Shown one piece after another: positions 49,998-57,557 of a DNA stretch of 64,000 nucleotides. The stretch's first letter is position 1. The number at the start of each line of letters is the position of its first letter. The stretch is from an uncultured Chloroflexota bacterium (lineage in GTDB: Bacteria > Chloroflexota > Dehalococcoidia > Lucifugimonadales > UBA1127), in NCBI GenBank assembly GCA_913045315.1, contig CAJWQJ010000001.1:1-64000 (forward strand). Reading direction: 5' to 3'. The notes below the pieces were generated by a model. That model was not told where the DNA came from. It saw only the letters and a program-made list of their open reading frames with translations, and searched no databases. The translations under genes were made by a program, and so were the position numbers.

Positions 49998-52397
49998 CTA
50001 TACTCTTATAGTTGCCCCTGTTTCACTTACGAGACGATTAGTGATTTCTTGAATGGATTTGCTGACCTCGTTTGCAGTTAGTGTCCGATTGGAAACCTGA
50101 AAAACTACTCTATATGCAAGAGATTTTTTTCCTGTTTGTATTTGGGATCCTTGGTAAGAATCAAAAAGGGTTGCTGATTTAACCAATTTTCCATCATTGA
50201 TGATTTTGGAAACCTGTTCAGCAGGGACTGATGAATTTACGACTAATGCCAAATCTCTAATTGCTTGCGGAAATTGAGAAGATGCTTCATAAAGAAAACC
50301 CACTTGAGTGTTTTTTAACAAAGCTTCTAGGTCTAACTCAAAAAAAGCTACTGGAGAAATACCGATATCTAAACCTGCTAGAATTTTGTTGGAAACCTCT
50401 CCCAATTCACCAACCCTCTGATCCCCAGAATAAATAAGAGATGAGCTACCATTGGAAAAGAAATCATTATTGTTCGGGACAAATTTTAGGTTTTTAACCT
50501 GTAGTCGTTCGGATAGCAACTCGACAATTCCCTTTGCATAAAATAAAGCTGGGATTTCTGTTTGGTTTAGCCAAGATAGAGGGTTTCCTTGACCTGCAAT
50601 AATCCCACCTAAATGATTTGGTTCGTCTGGCAAATCTGGAAATTTAGCTAAGTAGACAGATCCAATTTCGAAGAACCACAAGGGGGTTTCAATCAGTTGC
50701 CTATGATTAATACTAATAGTTTTCAGTAAACCATACCTCATGTTTACTCGAAGATATTCGTGTTCAGTGCTTATGGGATTTGAAAGTTGTATACCCGATG
50801 TGTTAGAAAGAAGTAACATTTGAGCTTCACTTATCAGAGGATAGCTGATAATTTCTTGTAAACCACTTGAAACAAGTATATCCCTTGCCAACTCTTTAAT
50901 TTTTCGTGTTGGATTAACCGATGTTAATGGTATGGCGCCCGATAGAGCCTCTGTGGGGAATGAGTCATACCCGGTGATTCGAGCAATTTCCTCTATAACA
51001 TCTTCAGAAATATTAATATCCGATCTCCAGGGAGGCGGAACAACTTGAAATGAATCATTGTTTAATGATTTGAAGTGCATTCCTAAAGACTCAAGTATTT
51101 GCTGAGCCGAATCAATGGGGATATCAGAACCAAGCAGACGCTTTATTCCTTCTGATGTGACCGTTATGGGTTTTGGTTCCGGCAAATCCTCAAAAACATC
51201 GATGATGCTTTCACAAACTGTGCCACCTGCAGTTGCTAAAATTAAATGAATGGCTCGGTTCATAGCTATTGGTGGCAAGTGTGGGCGAAGACCTTTTTCA
51301 AAACGTAGGCTTGCCTCAGTTCTGGTTTTTATTTCAGAAGCGGTTGCCCTAGTTGAAAAGGGTTCAAAACTTGCTGATTCCAAAAAGATGTTAGTTGTAG
51401 ATTCAGCAACTTCACTTTCATATCCACCAATTATTCCAGCAAGAGCAATTGGGCCAGTTGACTCATTAGTAATCAATAACATAGATGTTTCTAAGTTTCT
51501 ATCAATCCCATCTAATGTTTTTATTGTTTCATTTCCATATGCTTTGCGAATTACTATATTCGCGTTAGGGAGTTTATCAAAATCAAAAGCGTGCATTGGC
51601 TGACCGTATTCAAGCATCACATAATTAGTAACATCAACAATGTTATTTATTGAACGCATTCCAGCACTTTGAAGTCGTTGCTGCAACCATTCCGGTGATT
51701 CTTTAACTGCAACATTTGTAATAACTGCACCCATGTATCTTCTACATAAATCCTTATCATTTATAGATACAGAGGCCAATGACCTTGTAGGAGGGCCACT
51801 TGCATCAAAGTTGTTTGAAGGGGTTTTTACACTTGTTTTGCATATTGCAGCTACCTCATGGGCAATTCCCATAAGTGAAAGGCCATCAGCTCGATTGGCA
51901 GTGACTTCGATGTCCAAAATTAAGTCTCCAAGATATTCTCCAAGTTGTACACCTATGGGGGCATTTGTTGGCAAGATCATTATTCCAGAATGATCATCTC
52001 CTATTCCCAGCTCAATTGCCGAACACAGCATGCCTTCCGATCTCACCCCACGAATTTTTGTAGGTTTCAAAGATTGTATTGTTCCTGAATTTGGATCAGT
52101 AAGTCTTGCACCGGTCTGAGCTAAAACAACTTTTTGTCCAACAAAGATATTTGGAGCACCACAAACAACTTCGACTAACGTATCATTACCATAATCAATC
52201 GAACATAGTTGAAGCTTATCTGCGTTAGGATGTGGGTTAATTTCAATAATTTTTGCAATTATACATTTTTCCCAGTTCTCAGCAGTAGATTCGATATTTC
52301 CTACTTCCATTCCAACCATTGTAAGTTTCTCTGCAAGAAGTGATGGAGAAATTTCAAAATCTACATATTCTCTTAGCCATGAAATTGGAACTCGCAT
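49998..52397 (-). CDS. pheT: Phenylalanyl-tRNA synthetase beta subunit PheT
   Basis: The 799-residue beta chain of the alpha2-beta2 enzyme. The N-terminal part has MRVPISWLREYVDF and a tRNA-binding EMAP-like domain (about 40-150, NPHPNADKLQLC). The B3/B4 editing domain shows INNIVDVTNYVMLEYGQPMHAFDFDKL, then B5 (DIPIDSAQQILESLGM), and the C-terminal RNA-binding domain ends VFQVSNRTLTANEV. The alpha subunit gene pheS is not upstream, where it normally is; an MFS gene occupies that place. Confidence 0.95.
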   Translation of the reverse strand: MRVPISWLREYVDFEISPSLLAEKLTMVGMEVGNIESTAENWEKCIIAKIIEINPHPNADKLQLCSIDYGNDTLVEVVCGAPNIFVGQKVVLAQTGARLTDPNSGTIQSLKPTKIRGVRSEGMLCSAIELGIGDDHSGIMILPTNAPIGVQLGEYLGDLILDIEVTANRADGLSLMGIAHEVAAICKTSVKTPSNNFDASGPPTRSLASVSINDKDLCRRYMGAVITNVAVKESPEWLQQRLQSAGMRSINNIVDVTNYVMLEYGQPMHAFDFDKLPNANIVIRKAYGNETIKTLDGIDRNLETSMLLITNESTGPIALAGIIGGYESEVAESTTNIFLESASFEPFSTRATASEIKTRTEASLRFEKGLRPHLPPIAMNRAIHLILATAGGTVCESIIDVFEDLPEPKPITVTSEGIKRLLGSDIPIDSAQQILESLGMHFKSLNNDSFQVVPPPWRSDINISEDVIEEIARITGYDSFPTEALSGAIPLTSVNPTRKIKELARDILVSSGLQEIISYPLISEAQMLLLSNTSGIQLSNPISTEHEYLRVNMRYGLLKTISINHRQLIETPLWFFEIGSVYLAKFPDLPDEPNHLGGIIAGQGNPLSWLNQTEIPALFYAKGIVELLSERLQVKNLKFVPNNNDFFSNGSSSLIYSGDQRVGELGEVSNKILAGLDIGISPVAFFELDLEALLKNTQVGFLYEASSQFPQAIRDLALVVNSSVPAEQVSKIINDGKLVKSATLFDSYQGSQIQTGKKSLAYRVVFQVSNRTLTANEVSKSIQEITNRLVSETGATIRV

Positions 52398-52490
52398 TTA
52401 TTGCCTGCCTTATTTTTTCTAACAAGAATCAATCCATACTAAATATCGTAAAAGAAATCCTTGTTTAATGCGACTTTTTGTATTGAACCT

Positions 52491-53780
52491 TTAAGATTCC
52501 GTCTGATTTTGTTTAGGTGGTGCTGCTATCCAGTATAACAAGATTGCTAATGCTGTTATGACTGCAAACACCCAAATAGCCTCAGTATAGGACTGTTTTT
52601 CGTCAAAAACCCAACCAGCATAAATTGGTCCAACTACTGCTCCGGCAGAGTAAATTAGCCCCATTAATCCTCGTAAAGTGGCAAATCGCTCTCTGCCAAA
52701 ATAGTCTCCAACAATTGCCCAATTAAGGATTCCTGCACCATATGAGAAAGCCCATAGCCCTATAAATGCGTATAGATGCCAAAGTGTTGTGGCTTCAGCA
52801 AGAATAATTAATGACAGTAATTGAAGAATTAACAAGATCGCAATTACTTTTCTTTTGGCGTATTTATCACCTAACCAGCCAACTGCCATTCTTCCTGGGA
52901 TACTTACAAAAACCAACAAGCCTACTGCTCCTCCAGCAGCTACAGTACTCATTCCTCTGTCTTGTAATATTGGTGCCAGATGAACCATTACTGCGGTATG
53001 TGAAGTGAATCGCAAGGTAATTGCAGATATAAGCAACCACATGGATTGAGTGCGAAAGGCTTCAGTAACAGTAAAATTATGTTCTTCAACATAGACGGAT
53101 GAAGTGCCTAGAGAATCGCTATCGGTTTGATCTGACATTGACGAAATCGAATCACCATCTGGTAAGAGTCCTAAATCCTCAGGCTTATGTCGAATAAATA
53201 AAGTCAATGGCCAAATTACAAAGAGCATTCCTATTCCAGCTACCAAAGCTGCTTCTCGCCAACCCCATCCATCAATAATAAAAGCAAGTGCTGGAACAAT
53301 AATTGATCCACCTATACCTACCGAAACGGATATTGTAGCCATTGCGGTAGAACGTTTCTTTACAAACCAATTGTTTGCTACAGCCATAGCAGGATGAAAA
53401 AATCCTCCATTTATACCCATAGCGATTATTCCCACATAGACTAATAAAAAGCTTGTGTAATTGTTAACAAATATTGCCCAGATTATGAATCCTATTCCAG
53501 CAACTGGAATTCCAATGGCCATTATTTTTCGTGATCCATATCGGTCTATAAGAAAACCAACAATTGCACCTTCGAAAGCACCCTCAAGTCTAGTTAACGA
53601 AAATACAATTGATGTTTGTGCGCTTGTAATACCAAGCTCATCTTTTAGCGGATTGAAAAACATTGTAAAACCGTAGAAATAGACGCCGCCACCATAGGCT
53701 CCTATTACTGAACAGGCAACAAGAACCCACCAACCACGATAAATTTTACCAACAGTAAACAACATTGGAAGAAATGGCAT
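52491..53780 (-). CDS. MFS transporter, monocarboxylate/OFA-like
   Basis: A 429-residue, 12-helix carrier starting at the ATG of MPFLPMLFTVGK, seven bases after GGAG. It has YRGWWVLVACSVIGAYGGG, the loop motif DRYGSRKIMAIG, FVKKRSTAMATISVSVG after helix 4, and the central RHKPEDLGLLPDGD loop shared with the other three MFS proteins here. The substrate is unknown. It is divergent from the PEPCK-like gene. Confidence 0.9.
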   Translation of the reverse strand: MPFLPMLFTVGKIYRGWWVLVACSVIGAYGGGVYFYGFTMFFNPLKDELGITSAQTSIVFSLTRLEGAFEGAIVGFLIDRYGSRKIMAIGIPVAGIGFIIWAIFVNNYTSFLLVYVGIIAMGINGGFFHPAMAVANNWFVKKRSTAMATISVSVGIGGSIIVPALAFIIDGWGWREAALVAGIGMLFVIWPLTLFIRHKPEDLGLLPDGDSISSMSDQTDSDSLGTSSVYVEEHNFTVTEAFRTQSMWLLISAITLRFTSHTAVMVHLAPILQDRGMSTVAAGGAVGLLVFVSIPGRMAVGWLGDKYAKRKVIAILLILQLLSLIILAEATTLWHLYAFIGLWAFSYGAGILNWAIVGDYFGRERFATLRGLMGLIYSAGAVVGPIYAGWVFDEKQSYTEAIWVFAVITALAILLYWIAAPPKQNQTES

Positions 53781-53853
53781 TAGTTCACTCCGTTGGGATT
53801 GTAGCAGCATTTGGCATATATAGAAAATATCTAAGGTAATTGATGAATTTTTC

Positions 53854-53882
53854 TTGAAAATTCATGGTTGAACAAGTAGAAT
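53854..53882 (+). promoter_or_regulatory. Sigma-70 promoter of the PEPCK-like gene
   Basis: TTGAAA (53854-53859) and TAGAAT (53877-53882) with a 17-base spacer. Transcription would start around 53889, leaving a leader of about 40 bases before the TTG at 53929. An inverted repeat GAATTTT/AAAATTC overlaps the -35. Confidence 0.6.
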
Positions 53883-53928
53883 ATAACCAATAAATACCCC
53901 TTAACATTTGGCATCAGGAGGTGCACTT

Positions 53929-56235
53929 TTGTCGAGTGCTAAAAAAGCAGTTGAGCTCTGGGGTGGTGGGGGCTATGGACAAAGATCGACACTTGCGGGG
54001 CCAACGGTAGAACCTGAATTTGAGAGGGCATTAGATGAATTAGTTGCTACAGCTAAATCAGGACATGCTAATACAACCGAATACAATAACCCAAATGATG
54101 AATGGCTTAGAAAAAACTTACGAATTTTTCAGGATTTTACTGAAGATAAAAAACAACTCATATTAAATGAGGCTGAAAAACTTCAAAAGGAGGCTGAAAA
54201 ACTTAATTCTGAAGGGAAAGCTGCTACAAAAGCTTGGCCTGATGCAGGCATACAACTCGATAGTGGTGGCTTTGGGTTTTTTAGCCAATTAGGTGTTGCA
54301 AGACGGCCTGATCTTACTCAGTATTTTGTTGATGGTTTTCCTCAAAACAGAGATGCACTTTCATTCAGCTCGGAAAATCAAAAACTTTTTGCTGAAATTT
54401 TCCCATATATTTCAAGGGCTTTTTCTCATGCATTTGATAGGGGTGATACTGTTGTTCAAACTGACAGGCTAATCGGAGATTCTCCGGATACTTCTTATCA
54501 TGCTAGACAGCTTTTATATGGAGACCATTATTTACACTTGCCGTATATGTGGCGTCAGCTTACTTTTGATATATCACCCGAACGGCAATTTCAAACACCA
54601 TCAATAATGGAAGTTTCATTGCCGAATTGGCTTGATGACCTTCCACTCCCAAATTCTCTTAGGGAAAAAATTGAAAATGCTGGCTTAACCCAACTTGTGT
54701 TTAAAGCACCTACAAAAGGACTCTCACTCCACCTTGGTTTTGATTATCTTGGGGAACATAAAATGGGGCCACTATCCATTGCAATGTTTAAGGTAAAACA
54801 AGAAGGAGGACTGGCAATTCAGGCTGCACTAAGTGTTGCTCGCGTAAGAGGTGCCGATTCTAAGAAAGCAAACATTGCAGTTGTTACCCCTGGTCCTTCT
54901 CTTCATGGTAAAAGCACACTTACAATAATGCTAGATTTTGTTTCTAGCGAATGCTCTAAACTCCTTAAAATAGAAGATGATCCTGAAGAAGGAGTTTATC
55001 CAATGAATGATGATATTATCATGTTGCGACCAATAGATGCACCACAAGAGGCACCTGCATCTGGAAATAATGTTACTATAACGCACAGTATTGAAGGGAC
55101 TGAAAACAACTTTTATGCTGTTCCATTTGGCTTAACTAGAGAAGATGATCCAATAACGTATGACGTTTGCAGAGGCGAACCTGGTAACCCTAATCCTTAT
55201 GAAATAATGGAAAATGTTCCTGTTGATCCTATAACAGGCATCCCTGATACACTTAGAAATCCAGTTAGAAATATGCGAATGATTTTATCAAGACCTCGGT
55301 TGCTTAAACGAAAAGGGGTAGATAAAGTTCTTAGTTCCGTAACTGGTGGTTCAGTTTCTGATGCTGTTCATGTTCCAATGAATTCTGTTGATGCGATATA
55401 TTGGCAAGGAGTGATGAGGCAAAATACTGTCCTTCCACCTCTTGTACGTTTATCTCGTGAGGAATATATAAGAGCATTAATGTTCGGTGAAGCTGTTCAA
55501 ACTGGTGCTGCAACTGGTGCTATAGGACGGCCTTATGTTGAATATTTTTCCGATCCCTTCATCATCGGCATAGAAGATGAAAATGCTAATGCCATGTACA
55601 AAATTCTTAATGAGATTGAATCTGGAGGAATGAAGCAAAGTTTTACTATGTTCAATACTGGGGGAGTTGGTGCAGATAATAATGAATCAACTTCAGGAAC
55701 AAGGTACAAAAAAATTACAAGGGAAATTACATTAATGCTTCAGGAAGCACTCCTAAGAGGGGCACTGAAATTTGAACGAGATGATCTTCTTGGTGTAGAA
55801 GTAGCTGTTGCTGTTATCAACAATAACGGCGAGGAAGTTCTGGATCTAAGAACTGAATGGTTACCAAGAGAAATTTATGGTAAAGAAGAGTACAAAAAGC
55901 GCGTTCTTGCTTTGAAACAAACCAGATACTATGGAAAAGACAGTCAGGATAAGGCTGGAATATTAAGATATACTAAAGTTGATAGTTCGATTTTTGATCT
56001 AAATGATATTCCCTTTCCTCAGACCGAAAGAGAATTGTCTTGGATCCTTTCATTTTATTGGTCGCTGGACAAAGCATTTGATGATATTTCTTCAATTGTT
56101 AATAATTTGGATCAAGGAATTGCACCAACCCAAGAATTATTAAATGCTATAAGTGCAAAGTATAAAGAAGCTGTTGAATCAGGGCTCGTTATATCTGAAG
56201 AATCACACAATGTATTGGTTACAATGGGGCTTTAA
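53929..56235 (+). CDS. Divergent ATP-type PEP carboxykinase-like protein
   Basis: The 768-residue product aligns with ATP-dependent PEPCK (about 540 residues) over its middle and C-terminal parts. Landmarks, in order: GEHKMGPLS, a P-loop written TPGPSLHGKSTLT (320-332) in place of G-L-S-G-T-G-K-T-T, the acidic motif PMNDDIIM, EGTENNFYAVPFGLT, NPVRNMRMIL, VLPPLVRLSREEY, FGEAVQTGAATGA and FNTGGVGA. The Asp pair and an Arg are retained; the PEPCK metal-site His appears to be Gln. About 200 N-terminal residues are extra. The start is TTG at 53929, five bases after AGGAGGTG. It may be a PEPCK or a kinase with another substrate. Confidence 0.82.
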   Translation: MSSAKKAVELWGGGGYGQRSTLAGPTVEPEFERALDELVATAKSGHANTTEYNNPNDEWLRKNLRIFQDFTEDKKQLILNEAEKLQKEAEKLNSEGKAATKAWPDAGIQLDSGGFGFFSQLGVARRPDLTQYFVDGFPQNRDALSFSSENQKLFAEIFPYISRAFSHAFDRGDTVVQTDRLIGDSPDTSYHARQLLYGDHYLHLPYMWRQLTFDISPERQFQTPSIMEVSLPNWLDDLPLPNSLREKIENAGLTQLVFKAPTKGLSLHLGFDYLGEHKMGPLSIAMFKVKQEGGLAIQAALSVARVRGADSKKANIAVVTPGPSLHGKSTLTIMLDFVSSECSKLLKIEDDPEEGVYPMNDDIIMLRPIDAPQEAPASGNNVTITHSIEGTENNFYAVPFGLTREDDPITYDVCRGEPGNPNPYEIMENVPVDPITGIPDTLRNPVRNMRMILSRPRLLKRKGVDKVLSSVTGGSVSDAVHVPMNSVDAIYWQGVMRQNTVLPPLVRLSREEYIRALMFGEAVQTGAATGAIGRPYVEYFSDPFIIGIEDENANAMYKILNEIESGGMKQSFTMFNTGGVGADNNESTSGTRYKKITREITLMLQEALLRGALKFERDDLLGVEVAVAVINNNGEEVLDLRTEWLPREIYGKEEYKKRVLALKQTRYYGKDSQDKAGILRYTKVDSSIFDLNDIPFPQTERELSWILSFYWSLDKAFDDISSIVNNLDQGIAPTQELLNAISAKYKEAVESGLVISEESHNVLVTMGL

Positions 56236-56252
56236 TCTTAGCCGAGGTTTTT

Positions 56253-57329
56253 ATGAATGAAATCTCGATAGATTCATTATTCGATTCTGATAGATGGACT
56301 GTTATTATTCAACTGGCCATTTTTTTGTTTGCACTTCTACTCTTAGTATTTCTCATGAATTTAATACTAAAACGGGTTGCCAGGCTGATTGAAAATGGAA
56401 CGAATCAGAGAATTGGTGCTGAACTAGTTAGAGCAGTTAGAAAGCCCTTGATTGCCATTATGTTTCTTCAGGGTTTGTATTGGGCATTTAATTATTTCAT
56501 TGATTCGAGGGATGAATTTTTTACTTATATAAACAATATTGTTGTTGTAGCTTCAATTTTTCTTGGATCGATAAGCTTAGTTGCCCTATTGCGTCTGTTA
56601 TTCAGCGGATATCTCGATAACAGGTCAGACAAAGACTTAGGTTTAGGTGAGGCGAGAATTCTTCCCACTCTTCGAAGAATAACCACAATTTCAGTTTATA
56701 TTCTTGCGATAATGCTATCTCTTGACTATATGGGCATCGCAATAAGTCCGATTCTCGCTGGATTTGGAATAGGTGGTTTGGCGGTTGCACTTGCTGTTCA
56801 ACCTACGCTCAGTAATTTTTTTGCAGGTACTTATCTGGTTTCGGGCAATGTAATTACACCGGGTGACTTTGTTGAATTAGAAAATGGATTTCGCGGGTAT
56901 GTTACAGAAATTGGATGGAGAAGCACTAGATTACGGACTCCATTTAATAATGCTGTAGTTATACCTAATTCACGACTTTCGGACAGCATGATTACTAACT
57001 ATAATAATCCTGATGCTCCTATCGGGGTGTTAATTGAATGCGGGGTAAGTTATGAGAGCGACCTTCAATTTGTTGAAAAAACAACTATAGAAGTTGCTCA
57101 AAATATTGTTCGAGAATTACCAGAGGCAATTAATGATACCCCTTGGTTTTCCTTTAGTCGTTTCGGGGACTCAAACATAGACTTTTGGGTTTGGGTTACT
57201 GCTAGAGATTACCTTTCTTCTTTCAAGGTTCAGTCAGAAATTATTAAAGCGCTACACGGAAAATTTACTGAACATGGAATCGTCATTAACTACCCAGTTC
57301 GAACTGTATATATGGGCGAAGAACATTAA
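56253..57329 (+). CDS. MscS-family mechanosensitive channel
   Basis: A 358-residue small-conductance-type channel with about five hydrophobic segments (about 14-40, 60-78, 87-110, 140-160, 163-185). The pore helix is rich in Gly/Ala (ILAGFGIGGLAVALAVQPTLSNFFAG), and the MscS beta-domain has GDFVELENGFRGYVTEIGWRSTRLRT followed by VVIPNSRL. It lies 17 bases after the PEPCK-like gene, with GAGG before the ATG, so the two are probably co-transcribed. It likely releases solutes in osmotic downshock. Confidence 0.92.
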   Translation: MNEISIDSLFDSDRWTVIIQLAIFLFALLLLVFLMNLILKRVARLIENGTNQRIGAELVRAVRKPLIAIMFLQGLYWAFNYFIDSRDEFFTYINNIVVVASIFLGSISLVALLRLLFSGYLDNRSDKDLGLGEARILPTLRRITTISVYILAIMLSLDYMGIAISPILAGFGIGGLAVALAVQPTLSNFFAGTYLVSGNVITPGDFVELENGFRGYVTEIGWRSTRLRTPFNNAVVIPNSRLSDSMITNYNNPDAPIGVLIECGVSYESDLQFVEKTTIEVAQNIVRELPEAINDTPWFSFSRFGDSNIDFWVWVTARDYLSSFKVQSEIIKALHGKFTEHGIVINYPVRTVYMGEEH

Positions 57330-57342
57330 TGACAGAATTTCC

Positions 57343-57419
57343 TGGCGACCCCGACGGGATTCGAACCCGTGATCTTCGCCGTGACAGGGCGATGTGTTAG
57401 GCCACTACACCACGGGGCC
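57343..57419 (-). tRNA. tRNA-Asp (anticodon GTC), CCA encoded
   Basis: On the reverse strand, the acceptor arms GGCCCCG/CGGGGTC pair, with one G-T wobble. The anticodon stem CGCC/GGCG encloses a loop CTGTCAC containing GTC (GAC/GAU codons). The T-arm ACGGG-TTCGAAT-CCCGT is identical to that of the tRNA-Glu here. Discriminator G (57346) is followed by a templated CCA. Confidence 0.95.
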
Positions 57420-57431
57420 TCTAAAACATTG

Positions 57432-57461
57432 ATGGTAGCTGTGGGGTTGCTGTTGTGTCAA
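57432..57461 (-). promoter_or_regulatory. Sigma-70 promoter of tRNA-Asp
   Basis: On the reverse strand, TTGACA (57461-57456) and TACCAT (57437-57432) with an 18-base spacer, 12 bases before the tRNA 5' end. Confidence 0.6.
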
Positions 57462-57485
57462 GTGATTTAAATCTGTTTCTATCGA

Positions 57486-57519
57486 TCTGGAACCGCTAGG
57501 GCGCCCTAGCGGTTCCAGA
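57486..57519. repeat. 34-bp perfect palindrome between nrdJ and tRNA-Asp
   Basis: Each half is TCTGGAACCGCTAGGGC and the other is its exact reverse complement without spacer. It is GC-rich within an AT-rich region. As RNA it could form a stem of about 15 pairs. No U-tract follows on either strand, so it is not a standard intrinsic terminator. Position after nrdJ (38 bases from its stop) suggests a 3' transcript end or a protein-binding site. Confidence 0.7.
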
Positions 57520-57557
57520 CATAGAAAGACACTCTTAGCTTGGATTGCTAATGCGCT

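Noticed and set aside
52398-52490. Possible T-box or other riboswitch before pheT
   Set aside because: The 93-base gap is too short and shows no specifier stem or T-box sequence.
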